A DNA stretch of 23,463 bases from the NCBI RefSeq assembly GCF_034007085.1, contig NZ_JAVERO010000025.1, positions 1-23,463 of the forward strand, given 5' to 3'. This DNA comes from Castellaniella sp034007085. Lineage in GTDB: Bacteria; Pseudomonadota; Gammaproteobacteria; Burkholderiales; Burkholderiaceae_B. Position numbers and translations under genes: made by a program. The notes beneath the pieces are model-generated. The model ran no database searches, was not told the origin of the DNA, and saw only the letters and a list, made by a program, of their open reading frames with translations. Shown piece by piece: positions 15,548 through 22,620 of the stretch (the stretch's first letter is position 1; every line of letters starts with the position of its first letter).

Positions 15548-16252
15548 TCAGCCGGCTGTCTTGGCCGTCTTGCGACCCGCAAGCCAACGCCCCAGCGCCA
15601 CGACCAGCAAGGCGCAGATGATTTCCACAGCCAGCTTCAGGGCGGTGGATGGCGGCCCCAGGCGATCCGTGACGACCACATCGGACACCAGCATGCCGCC
15701 CGCGATCCAGCCCAGCAATCCGGCCCCGAACGTGACCACCAGGGGAAACCGGTCGATCAGCTTCAGGACCAGCGTGCTGCCCCAGATGATGACGGGCACA
15801 CTGACCAGCAGGCCAAAGATCACCAGGCCGATCTGATGATCGAGATGGGCCCCCTGGGCCGCGCCGGCAATGGCAATGACATTGTCCAGGCTCATGACAA
15901 AGTCCGCCACGAGGATCGTCTTGACCGCCGCCAGGACCGAAGCGCCTCCGGCGATATTGTCGTGCCCGCCCTCATCGGGCAGCAGCAGCTTGGCACCGAT
16001 CCACAGCAGCAGCAACGCGCCGACGAGTTTCAGGAAGGGGATGTCCAGCAACGTCAGGGCAAAGGCGATCAGCCCCACCCGCAGCAGAATGGCCCCGGCA
16101 GTCCCCCACAGAATCCCCTGCATGCGCCGGGCGCGCGGCAGGTTGCGGCAGGCCAGGGCAATGACGACGGCATTGTCCCCACCCAACAGGATGTCGATCA
16201 GGATGATCTGGAAAACAGCAGCCCAATGAAGCGTCTGGAAAAATTCAAGCAT
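15548..16252 (-). CDS. TerC-family (YjbE-like) membrane protein, probable manganese exporter
   Basis: 234-aa membrane protein with about seven helices. The two TerC signature motifs are present, LLGGDNAVVIAL in the first helix (about 23-34) and MSLDNVIAIAG in the middle; their Asp-Asn pairs are thought to bind the metal. The short length fits the YjbE/YkoY branch rather than the longer Alx type. The start at 16252 has GGGGGA just upstream. The strongest evidence for manganese is the leader: a yybP-ykoY (Mn2+-sensing) aptamer lies on the same strand about 100-215 nt before the ATG. Expected role: export of excess Mn2+, or metal loading of exported enzymes, from the cytoplasmic membrane. It stands alone, convergent with crcB. 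Confidence 0.9.
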   Translation of the reverse strand: MLEFFQTLHWAAVFQIILIDILLGGDNAVVIALACRNLPRARRMQGILWGTAGAILLRVGLIAFALTLLDIPFLKLVGALLLLWIGAKLLLPDEGGHDNIAGGASVLAAVKTILVADFVMSLDNVIAIAGAAQGAHLDHQIGLVIFGLLVSVPVIIWGSTLVLKLIDRFPLVVTFGAGLLGWIAGGMLVSDVVVTDRLGPPSTALKLAVEIICALLVVALGRWLAGRKTAKTAG

Positions 16253-16253
16253 G

Positions 16254-16303
16254 GATCCCCCGGATGCGGAGTGTCAGTTTTTGGAATGACCGCCGGGAAG
16301 ATC
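16254..16303 (-). promoter_or_regulatory. Possible Shine-Dalgarno-sequestering stem before terC-family gene
   Basis: CCGGGGGATC, which contains the ribosome site (16254-16263), can pair with GATCTTCCCGG (16293-16303) through about ten pairs with one bulge. It could be the output stem of the manganese riboswitch. This was found by eye, without energy calculation. Confidence 0.4.
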
Positions 16304-16329
16304 GAGCCATTTGCATGGCGGGAAGACGA

Positions 16330-16469
16330 ACCTTGCCCTGGGCGGCAAGGTCTTGCTCGCGGCAGGAATCCATTCAAGATCCCTGGGCCGCCTGGGCACC
16401 GGGTGGTCCGCGCAAGCGCGAAACGCCGTCATGACGATGCCGCAGAAAGTGAGCTACTCCCCTTGAGAG
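16330..16469 (-). ncRNA. yybP-ykoY manganese riboswitch upstream of terC-family gene
   Basis: Read on the minus strand, the leader begins CAAGGGGAGTAGCTC and later has GGCATCGTCATGACGG and GAGCAAGACCTTGCC, the conserved blocks of the yybP-ykoY (Mn2+) aptamer. CAAGG (16461-16465) pairs with CCTTG (16346-16350), and GCTC (16451-16454) with GAGC (16355-16358), closing the aptamer as expected. The CCTTG strand is also part of a perfect 8-bp hairpin ACCTTGCC/GGCAAGGT (16330-16351), so aptamer closure and this hairpin exclude each other. That gives a built-in switch. No U-tract follows the hairpin. Confidence 0.88.
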
Positions 16470-16474
16470 GACTC

Positions 16475-16480
16475 ATTATA
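16475..16480 (-). promoter_or_regulatory. -10 box (TATAAT) of the riboswitch-terC transcript
   Basis: A perfect TATAAT on the minus strand. Its predicted start site falls within a few bases of the first conserved riboswitch base (16465-16469). No good -35 hexamer is visible at 16-18 bp. Confidence 0.6.
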
Positions 16481-16531
16481 ATGAAAATCCCGGCGGAGCG
16501 CGGGGCCCGCTTGCCATGCTGGCCATCCTGA

Positions 16532-16768
16532 GTGCCTGCGTTTCCATCTACGAAGCCTGGCTTGTTCGCCTTCCTGGGCCAGGTCGTGGACCTGCTGGAT
16601 GCCTGGCGAACCGGATCGGGGGCCGCCGAACAGGCACCCCGCGTACTGTGGGGCATCGCCATCGTGCTCATCACCAGCATCGGCATGGTGGCCCTGCGCG
16701 CCGCGATGCAGCACCAGGGACTGGCCAGAAACCTTAAGGAACCTCTGGCCGCAGCACAATCCGGGTGA
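16532..16768 (+). CDS. Hypothetical small membrane protein, start uncertain or frameshifted
   Basis: I do not recognise this protein. The frame from about 16562 to 16768 has the G/C-rich third positions of real genes here and encodes FAFLGQVVDLLDAW followed by one clear membrane helix (VLWGIAIVLITSIGMVALRA) and a short basic tail. The start is doubtful. The GTG at 16532 directly follows an in-frame stop and the first ten codons are atypical; a TTG at 16562 is possible. In another frame an ATG at 16516 gives MLAILSACVSIYEAW with good codon use; dropping one base near 16561 would join it to the rest. So the gene may be frameshifted, contain a sequence error, or start late. It lies between the divergent riboswitch and a convergent phosphoesterase gene, overlapping the latter's 3' end by 35 bp. 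Confidence 0.4.
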   Translation: MPAFPSTKPGLFAFLGQVVDLLDAWRTGSGAAEQAPRVLWGIAIVLITSIGMVALRAAMQHQGLARNLKEPLAAAQSG

Positions 16769-17873
16769 TCTCGGACGGCCGCCCCAGGCGGATCGCCAGG
16801 CCGTTCCACAGGCCTGTGCCATTGCTGACGTACAAGTGCATCGCGCCCACCCGGTACAGGCCCGAGACAAAGCCCTCGTTGGCCCATTGCGTCAGCAGAT
16901 GCGGCCCCAGGATCTGTCCGCCATGCGTGTGGCCGGACAACTGCAACGCCACGCCAGCCTGGGCGTGGCGCACGGCCCCTTCAGGCCGATGCGCCAACAG
17001 GATCACGGGCACCCCGGGCGCCACGCCCTGCAGGGCCGCGTCCAGATCGGGGCGCAGCTGACCGAACGGCCCGGCCTGACGGTCCGTGATGCCGGCCAAC
17101 GCCAGCACCGCATCGCCGCGCCGGATGAGCATGTGGGCGTTTTCCAGCATGTCCAAGCCGAGCGCCCGATAGGCGAGCATCCAGCGCTGGTAATCCGCGT
17201 AGTATTCATGATTCCCCGGGATGGCCAGCACGCCGTCGGGCGCCTGCAGATCATGCAAAGGACGCACATCGGCTGCACGGGCCTCGGGGGAACCGTCCGC
17301 CAGATCGCCCGTGATCACGATCAGATCCGCGCCCAGGGCATTGGTCTTGGCCACCACGGCCGCCATCCAGGAGGCCGGCAGCAGGCGACTGGCGTGCAGA
17401 TCGGTCAGCTGCGCGATGCGGTAGCCATCAAAGGCGGGCGGCAGACCCGGAATCCTGATTTCGACAGTCTTGACATCAGGCACCCGGATCGCCTGCCAGG
17501 TGCCGATGGCCGCCAGGACCAAGGCCAGCACACCCAATGAGACGTGCAGCACACGCCCCCCCAGGATGGCCCGGCCTGCACCCCGGGCAAACAGGAATAT
17601 CAGCCCACCCGCCACATCGCGCAGCAGCACCAGCATCGCCAGCAGCAGAAACGCGCCAAAAGCCCAGCCCAGGAAGACGAGCACGCCCTGAGGCAGTTCC
17701 GGAGAGGCCAGCGAACCAAAGAAACGGCTGGTGAACCAGTGGTATTGGGCCACCAGAAACAGCACCAGCGCCAGGGCGGCTCGAACGCCCAGCCCGCACG
17801 GCAGGGGCCAGACGAAACGCCCCAGCACGTACAGCCAGATGGTCCCGGTGATGAAAGGCAGCAAAGTCCCCAT
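16734..17873 (-). CDS. Membrane-anchored metallophosphoesterase (calcineurin-like, YaeI type)
   Basis: 379-aa protein with an N-terminal membrane part of about four helices (residues 5-127) and a C-terminal calcineurin-like phosphoesterase domain. The metal-site motifs are complete: TDLHA (Asp158, His160), ITGDLADG (Asp190), GNHEYY (Asn221, His222), LLAHRPE (His295) and SGHTHGGQ (His315, His317). Relatives such as E. coli YaeI and the LpxG/UDP-2,3-diacylglucosamine hydrolase-like group act on lipid-linked or other phosphoesters at the membrane; the substrate here cannot be told. The ATG at 17873 gives a normal start and the upstream 241-bp region is shared with the divergent flavocytochrome gene. 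Confidence 0.9.
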   Translation of the reverse strand: MGTLLPFITGTIWLYVLGRFVWPLPCGLGVRAALALVLFLVAQYHWFTSRFFGSLASPELPQGVLVFLGWAFGAFLLLAMLVLLRDVAGGLIFLFARGAGRAILGGRVLHVSLGVLALVLAAIGTWQAIRVPDVKTVEIRIPGLPPAFDGYRIAQLTDLHASRLLPASWMAAVVAKTNALGADLIVITGDLADGSPEARAADVRPLHDLQAPDGVLAIPGNHEYYADYQRWMLAYRALGLDMLENAHMLIRRGDAVLALAGITDRQAGPFGQLRPDLDAALQGVAPGVPVILLAHRPEGAVRHAQAGVALQLSGHTHGGQILGPHLLTQWANEGFVSGLYRVGAMHLYVSNGTGLWNGLAIRLGRPSEITRIVLRPEVP

Positions 17874-18114
17874 GGAACGGTCCGGTAATCAATGAAAAGT
17901 GCATCTTAACAACCCGGGGAATCCTGCCGGCCTACGCACTGTCCGCCCGCCAAATACGGATGCGTGCCAACCATCGGCCTGGGCAGATCCCCGGGTGCGC
18001 CACGTGTGCAAACATGAACACCACATGAACATCCGCTTCACGAACAATTCAGACGCCGCCGTCCATACTGATCCCATTGCCGATTCATTCGGCCCCGAAC
18101 ATGATGGACTTTGC

Positions 18115-19443
18115 ATGAAAACCCGGCGCATTCTGCTCGCATTCCTTGGCCTCCTGACCCTGGCATGGACCTGGGACGCTTTCTTCCTGAACCCCATCGC
18201 GGGGGACACCCCCTGGGTCGCCCGCACCCAGGGCATCTATTTGACCGGCATCTGGTCGATGGGGCTGATGTCCCTGACCATGATCCTGGCCACCCGCCCC
18301 GCCTGGCTGGAACCGGCCCTGGGCGGCATGGATCGTGTCTACCACCTGCACAAGTGGGCCGGCATCCTGGCCATCAGCCTGGGCGTGGCGCACTGGCTCG
18401 TCAAACTGAGCAAGAGCATCATGAAAGACCTGATCGGTGCCGCCATCCACAAGCCGGCCAAGTTCCCGGCGCTGGATTTCCTGCAGCCCTTTCATAGCCT
18501 GGGCAAGGATGTCGGCGAATGGATGATCTACGCGCTCATTGTCTCGCTGCTGATCACGTTGTGGAAAGCCTTTCCGTACAAGTCCTGGCGGCTCCTGCAC
18601 CGCGCGATGCCCATCCTGTATCTGGCCCTGGTGTTCCATACCGTCGTCCTGACCCCGGCCACCTGGTGGGTCCAGCCCCTGGGCCTGATCATGGGGGTGC
18701 TGATGCTGGGCGGCAGCGTGGCGGCAGGCATGGCCCTGCGCCGACGCATCGGGGTTCACCGCCGGCATGCGGGCCGGATCGAATCCGTGCGCGCACTGCC
18801 ATCGGGGGTCACCGAAGTGGAATGCGCCATGGACGCCGGCTGGCCCGGCCACCGCGCCGGCCAGTTCGCCTTCGTCACCTTCGATGCCGCTGAAGGCGCC
18901 CACCCCTTCACGATCGCCAGCGCCGACCAGCCCCGGACGCGACGCCTGTGCTTCCAGATCAAGGCGCTGGGCGATTACACGAATGGACTGGCCCAGCGCC
19001 TGCGCCCGGGCCAGCCTGTGTGGATCGAAGGCCCCTATGGCCGATTCGACCATCGGCGCGGCGGAGCCCGCCAGGCCTGGGTGGCGGGTGGCATCGGCGT
19101 CACGCCGTTCCTGGCCTGGCTGGAATCGTTCCAGGACCACCCGGAACGGGCGCCGCAGGCCGACCTGCACTACTGCATCCGCGACGCAGCGCACGACCCA
19201 TTCATTGAACGCCTGCAGACGCTGTGCGCCACGTTGCCCAGGATCCGCCTGCACGTCCACGACGCCAGCAAGGGCCAGCGCCTGGACGCCGACCTGCTGC
19301 GGCGCCAACACCCCCAGTCCAGCGATACGATGGACGTGTGGTTCTGTGGCCCGGCAGGCTTGGCTCGCCACCTGGAATCCGGCCTGCGATCCCTGGGGCT
19401 GAAGGATGTCCTGGTGCACCGGGAAGCGTTCGAGATGCGTTGA
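18115..19443 (+). CDS. Ferric-reductase/NADPH-oxidase-like transmembrane flavocytochrome
   Basis: 442-aa protein: six-helix heme membrane domain, then a ferredoxin-reductase module. In the membrane part four histidines stand as two pairs, His79/His93 (13 residues between) and His162/His175 (12 between). That is the spacing of the bis-heme ligands in NOX and ferric reductases. The cytoplasmic part has the FAD motif HPFTIAS (263-269), GPYGRF (306-311), the nucleotide-binding GGIGVTPF (325-332) and a C-terminal FCGPAGL. It should move electrons from NAD(P)H through FAD and two hemes across the membrane to oxygen, ferric iron or another acceptor. I chose the ATG at 18115 because the first helix begins right after it. 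An in-frame ATG at 18025 would add 30 non-hydrophobic residues with untypical codons. Confidence 0.87.
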   Translation: MKTRRILLAFLGLLTLAWTWDAFFLNPIAGDTPWVARTQGIYLTGIWSMGLMSLTMILATRPAWLEPALGGMDRVYHLHKWAGILAISLGVAHWLVKLSKSIMKDLIGAAIHKPAKFPALDFLQPFHSLGKDVGEWMIYALIVSLLITLWKAFPYKSWRLLHRAMPILYLALVFHTVVLTPATWWVQPLGLIMGVLMLGGSVAAGMALRRRIGVHRRHAGRIESVRALPSGVTEVECAMDAGWPGHRAGQFAFVTFDAAEGAHPFTIASADQPRTRRLCFQIKALGDYTNGLAQRLRPGQPVWIEGPYGRFDHRRGGARQAWVAGGIGVTPFLAWLESFQDHPERAPQADLHYCIRDAAHDPFIERLQTLCATLPRIRLHVHDASKGQRLDADLLRRQHPQSSDTMDVWFCGPAGLARHLESGLRSLGLKDVLVHREAFEMR

Positions 19444-19455
19444 TGGAAAATGCCG

Positions 19456-19461
19456 TATAAT
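19456..19461 (+). promoter_or_regulatory. -10 box (TATAAT) for tRNA-Cys
   Basis: A perfect TATAAT 12 bp after the flavocytochrome stop and 41 bp before the tRNA. No good -35 is seen at 17 bp. A GGAC/GGCC...GGCC/GTCC imperfect stem lies in the short tRNA leader. Confidence 0.5.
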
Positions 19462-19502
19462 GGCGGACTTGGCCTGGCAGCGCCTGGCCGTCCGACATCA
19501 TC

Positions 19503-19576
19503 GGCGCAATGGCAGAGTGGTGATGCAGCGGATTGCAAATCCGTGTACGTCGGTTCGATTCCGGCTTGCGCCTCCA
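19503..19576 (+). tRNA. tRNA-Cys (anticodon GCA)
   Basis: A 74-nt cloverleaf with encoded CCA. The acceptor stem GGCGCAA/TTGCGCC is perfect, with T as discriminator before CCA. The anticodon arm GCGGA-TTGCAAA-TCCGT holds the GCA anticodon at 19535-19537, and the T-arm contains GGTTCGATTCC. It has its own -10 upstream and an intrinsic terminator 10 nt downstream, so it is a single-gene transcript. Confidence 0.96.
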
Positions 19577-19585
19577 AATGAAATC

Positions 19586-19617
19586 AAGGACTTACGTTTT
19601 TGGCGTAGGTCCTTTTT
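19586..19617 (+). terminator. Intrinsic terminator of tRNA-Cys
   Basis: AAGGACTTACG and CGTAGGTCCTT form an 11-bp stem with one G-T pair and a 7-nt loop, followed by a T run ending at 19617. It starts 10 nt after the tRNA CCA. Confidence 0.88.
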
Positions 19618-19642
19618 CATATCTACCCCCAAGGCCCACAAT

Positions 19643-20257
19643 ATGGACGATCAAGTTCTGGCCTCCATGGCCCGCTGGCCAAACGTACCGGCGGCGTATG
19701 GCTGGCTGTCCTTGTCGGTGCGCGGCCAGTGGCGCCTGCAGCCCCATGGGCGAGGCTGGGGCGCACAGGACGAGGAGCCCGGCGATCCCATCACCAGCCC
19801 GCAGATCGTGGCTTTCATCGGCCGCAACTACCTGGCCGACGCGGCGGGCCGCTGGTTCTTCCAGAACGGTCCGCAACGCGTCTACGTGCGCCTGGACGGT
19901 GCCCCCTGGATCCTGAGCCTGGACACCGATGCGCAGGGTGGCCCGATGCTGCGCACCCACACAGGCAACGACTATGGCCCCGTGACGCACTGGTGGCTGG
20001 ATACCGAAGGCCGCCTGTATACCCAGGCAGGCCAGGGGGCCGGCCTGGTGACGGACCGCGATCTGGCCCCGACCCTCGACGCGCTGCGCAGGGTCGATGG
20101 CCGACCGCTGGATGACTGGCTGGAAAACCCCGACCCTGCCGGCTTGGTCGTGCGCCTGGACGGCGCTGCCGATGCCACCCCTGCCCCAGCAGCGCCGCTG
20201 GGCCTGCTGGCTGCGGATGCCGTGGAAACCACACTGGGCTTCGTGCGCCGACCATAG
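19643..20257 (+). CDS. Conserved hypothetical protein, about 204 aa
   Basis: I do not recognise a named function. It is a soluble-looking 204-aa protein without signal peptide or membrane helix, rich in Trp, Gly and Asp. The middle part (GRWFFQNGPQRVYVRLDGAPWILSL, about residues 69-93, with YGPVTHWWLDTEGRLYTQ near 112-130) alternates polar and hydrophobic residues as in a beta-sheet protein. I recall such proteins as conserved in Alcaligenaceae and related betaproteobacteria, but do not name a family. The ATG at 19643 follows AAGG by 9 nt; the frame open further upstream runs through the tRNA and its terminator and is not real. Codon use is like that of its neighbours. It precedes the Nudix gene by 92 bp. 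Confidence 0.75.
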   Translation: MDDQVLASMARWPNVPAAYGWLSLSVRGQWRLQPHGRGWGAQDEEPGDPITSPQIVAFIGRNYLADAAGRWFFQNGPQRVYVRLDGAPWILSLDTDAQGGPMLRTHTGNDYGPVTHWWLDTEGRLYTQAGQGAGLVTDRDLAPTLDALRRVDGRPLDDWLENPDPAGLVVRLDGAADATPAPAAPLGLLAADAVETTLGFVRRP

Positions 20258-20337
20258 CGCCGCAGTTCGCCAGGCGGGTGCTGCCGGTCATACAGAAACC
20301 TGTGCCGCAGGGGGGGCTCTCAGGACCGGACGCACGC

Positions 20338-20343
20338 TAAAAT
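20338..20343 (+). promoter_or_regulatory. -10 box (TAAAAT) of a probably leaderless Nudix-gene transcript
   Basis: TAAAAT ends 6 nt before the ATG at 20350, so transcription from it would start at or next to the A of the start codon. No Shine-Dalgarno sequence is present, which agrees with a leaderless message. A clear -35 is not seen. Confidence 0.5.
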
Positions 20344-20349
20344 CCCCCC

Positions 20350-20937
20350 ATGACCTCGCCCGACCCTGCCTTCTACCACCCTGCCCCTCGCTCCCAGCGG
20401 TTCTGCTCACAGTGCGGCCACGCGCTCAGCCGGGAAATTCCGCCGGACGACAACCGCATCCGGGACCTGTGCACCCATTGCGGGGCGGTCCACTACCAGA
20501 ACCCGCGCAATGTGGTCGGGGTGGTGCCGATCCTGGACGATCGGGTGTTGCTGTGCCGCCGCGCCATCGAGCCACGTCATGGCAAATGGACGCTGCCGGC
20601 CGGCTTCATGGAACTGGGCGAAACCACCGAGCAGGGTGCCGCACGCGAAAACCAGGAAGAATCCGGCGCGCGCATCCGGATCCGCTCCCTGTTCACGGTG
20701 ATCGACGTGCCTTCGGTCAACCAGGTCCACCTGTACTACCTGGCCGACGTCCTGGGGCCGCACCTGGCGCCCGGGCCCGAAACCCTGGAAGCCGCGTTCT
20801 TCAGCCTGGACGAGATCCCCTGGCGCGAACTGGCCTTCCGTACCGTCAGCACGACACTGGAACATTATCTGCAGGACCGCGCCCAGGGCTGCTTCCCTAC
20901 CCACCACTACGCCATCGACCTGCGTTTCCCGGACTGA
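20350..20937 (+). CDS. Nudix hydrolase with N-terminal zinc ribbon
   Basis: 195-aa pyrophosphohydrolase acting on nucleoside diphosphates linked to another group; the exact substrate (NADH, ADP-ribose, FAD or other) is not evident. A zinc ribbon with four cysteines (Cys19, Cys22, Cys41, Cys44) comes first. The Nudix box follows at 85-107 (G-x5-E-x7-REx2EE-x-G, with GFMELGE and REN), complete in its metal-binding glutamates. One usually hydrophobic position in the box is Asn101. The protein is shorter than NudC and lacks its N-terminal domain, so it belongs with the compact zinc-ribbon Nudix proteins common in betaproteobacteria. No ribosome site precedes the ATG. It is followed by aat after 34 bp and may be the first gene of the nudix-aat-bpt-pyrD run. 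Confidence 0.88.
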   Translation: MTSPDPAFYHPAPRSQRFCSQCGHALSREIPPDDNRIRDLCTHCGAVHYQNPRNVVGVVPILDDRVLLCRRAIEPRHGKWTLPAGFMELGETTEQGAARENQEESGARIRIRSLFTVIDVPSVNQVHLYYLADVLGPHLAPGPETLEAAFFSLDEIPWRELAFRTVSTTLEHYLQDRAQGCFPTHHYAIDLRFPD

Positions 20938-20971
20938 CGGACGAAATGCGCGCTGGCACCGCAACGCTGCC

Positions 20972-21811
20972 ATGACGATCATCTGGATCGACGCTCACGA
21001 CCCCCTGCCCGACCCGGCCCATGCACCAGTGCCCGCCAGCGGTCTGGCGGCAGCGGGGCTGGATCTGTCGCCCTCCCGGCTGCATGAGGCCTACCGCAAG
21101 GGCTTGTTTCCCTGGTACAGCCCTGGCGAGCCCGTGTTGTGGTGGAGTCCGGACCCGCGCATGCTGCTGCGCTGCGAAGACTTTCACCTCGGTCGTTCGC
21201 TGGCCAAACGGGTCCGGCAGTTCGATCGGGCCGACGATGCCGGGCCAGGCCCCATCCTGCGCGTCACGCTGAACCAGGCCTTTCCCGCCGTGATCGCGCA
21301 CTGCGCGCAACGCGGCGCCACGCGCATCGGCCTGGGCGCTGCGCGGGCCGGGCAGGATTGGCGCACACCCGTCCCGGCCCTGGGCCGGGACGGCACCTGG
21401 ATCACGCCAGACATCATGGCCGTCTACACCGCCTGGCATCGCATGGGTCATGCGCACAGTGTCGAAACCTGGATTGGCGACCGCCTGGCGGGCGGACTGT
21501 ACGGGGTCAGTCTGGGGCAGTGTTTTTTCGGGGAGTCCATGTTCAGCCTGGCCGCCGACACCAGCAAGATCGCCCTGGCCTATCTGGTACGCCACTTGCA
21601 GGCACGCGGCGCAGCCTGGATCGACTGTCAGCAGGACACCCCGCATCTGGCCAGCCTGGGAGCACGGCCCGTGGAACGGCCCACGTTCCTGGCCATGCTG
21701 GCCAGCAGCCGCGATGCTGCGGCCCCAGCCTGGGGATGCGGACGCCTGCGCGCCGACGGCCGCCTGGAACCGCTGCCGGCTGGCCTTCCGGCGCCACTGA
21801 TGCCACAATGA
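20972..21811 (+). CDS. aat: Leucyl/phenylalanyl-tRNA--protein transferase
   Basis: 279-aa enzyme that attaches Leu or Phe from tRNA to proteins with N-terminal Arg or Lys, marking them for ClpS/ClpAP degradation. Family motifs: ASGLAAAGLDLSPSRLHEAY, GLFPWYSPGEPVLWWSPDPR, WITPDIMAVYTAWHRMGHAHSVE, GGLYGVSLGQCFFGESMFS and DCQQDTPHLASLGA. At 279 aa it is somewhat longer than the E. coli enzyme; the extra residues include an insert (about 84-96, ADDAGPGP) and a Pro/Gly-rich tail. The ATG at 20972 is well placed though without a strong ribosome site. It is followed by bpt after 25 bp; together the pair covers both basic and acidic N-degrons. Confidence 0.95.
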   Translation: MTIIWIDAHDPLPDPAHAPVPASGLAAAGLDLSPSRLHEAYRKGLFPWYSPGEPVLWWSPDPRMLLRCEDFHLGRSLAKRVRQFDRADDAGPGPILRVTLNQAFPAVIAHCAQRGATRIGLGAARAGQDWRTPVPALGRDGTWITPDIMAVYTAWHRMGHAHSVETWIGDRLAGGLYGVSLGQCFFGESMFSLAADTSKIALAYLVRHLQARGAAWIDCQQDTPHLASLGARPVERPTFLAMLASSRDAAAPAWGCGRLRADGRLEPLPAGLPAPLMPQ

Positions 21812-21836
21812 AACGATCGCCACTTCGGCCCGCTTC

Positions 21837-22571
21837 ATGAGCAATCCCGACGATTCCATTTTCCGCCGCCTGCAGTTCTATACCACCGCGACTTACCCAT
21901 GCAGCTACCTGCCCGGCCACATGGCACGTTCCGAGGTCGCGGCGCCGTCCCACCTGGTGGATGAATCCGCCTACGCGCGCCTGATCGAACAGGGTTTTCG
22001 CCGCAGTGGCCTGTTCACCTACCGGCCCGCCTGCGAGCAATGCCAGGCCTGTGTTCCCATTCGCATCGATGTCCAGCATTTTCAGCGTGACCGTACCCAG
22101 GGCAAGCTCTGGCGCCGCCTGCAATCCAGTCTGACGACCCGGCTGGCACCGCTGCACTGGGACGCCCGGCATTTCGACCTGTACCTGCGCTACCAGAAAA
22201 AACGCCACCCGGGCGCCGGGATGGACCAGGACGACCAGGCCCAGTACACCCAGTTCCTGCTGACCAGCCGCGTGCACTCCGAACTGGCCGAATTCCGCGA
22301 TGCGGATGACGTGCTGCGCATGGTGGCCATCATGGATCGCATCGACCACGGCCTGTCGGCCGTCTATACCTTCTACGATCCCGACTGGCGCAGCAGCCTG
22401 GGCACCTATGGCATTCTCTGGCAACTGGACTACGCTGCCCAATTGGGCCTGCCCTGGCTGTATCTGGGTTACTGGATCGAGGGAAGCCGTAAAATGGCCT
22501 ACAAATCGCGCTTCAGGCCACATCAGATCCTGCGCGGCGGCATCTGGGCCGAATCGCTGGACGACAACTGA
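21837..22571 (+). CDS. bpt: Aspartate/glutamate leucyltransferase (arginyl-tRNA--protein transferase family)
   Basis: 244-aa enzyme of the Bpt/ATE family that transfers Leu from tRNA to proteins starting with Asp or Glu. Seen: LQFYTTATYPCSYLPG at the N-terminus; the cysteine cluster RPACEQCQACVPIRI, a conserved CxxCxxC; YLRYQKKRHPGAGM; the end of the fold with YTFYDPDWRSSLGTYGILWQ, YLGYWIEGSRKMAYKSRFRP and a short tail. Length and motif order match bacterial Bpt rather than eukaryotic Ate1. The ATG at 21837 comes 25 bp after the aat stop and the two are surely one transcript, feeding Leu-tagged proteins to ClpS/ClpAP. There is no strong ribosome site. pyrD follows 49 bp later. Confidence 0.94.
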   Translation: MSNPDDSIFRRLQFYTTATYPCSYLPGHMARSEVAAPSHLVDESAYARLIEQGFRRSGLFTYRPACEQCQACVPIRIDVQHFQRDRTQGKLWRRLQSSLTTRLAPLHWDARHFDLYLRYQKKRHPGAGMDQDDQAQYTQFLLTSRVHSELAEFRDADDVLRMVAIMDRIDHGLSAVYTFYDPDWRSSLGTYGILWQLDYAAQLGLPWLYLGYWIEGSRKMAYKSRFRPHQILRGGIWAESLDDN

Positions 22572-22620
22572 ATCCGGGCCAGCGCACACGTTCTCCACCC
22601 AACCGATCCGTTCCCAGCCC

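Noticed and set aside
15518..15549. GACAGGC/GCCTGTC dyad between crcB and the TerC-family gene as a bidirectional terminator
   Set aside because: The loop is 18 nt and no T-tract lies on either side; possible but not supportable.
18013..18031. Two CATGAACA direct repeats 11 bp apart upstream of the flavocytochrome
   Set aside because: Spacing of one helical turn is suggestive, but 8-bp repeats of this kind can arise by chance and no promoter could be placed next to them.
18085..19419. Minus-strand open frame opposite the flavocytochrome (444 codons)
   Set aside because: Antisense shadow; the plus-strand frame carries the full set of heme, FAD and NAD(P)H motifs.
19503..19576. tRNA-Cys as an integration site
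   Set aside because: No integrase, no repeated tRNA 3' end and no change of composition downstream.
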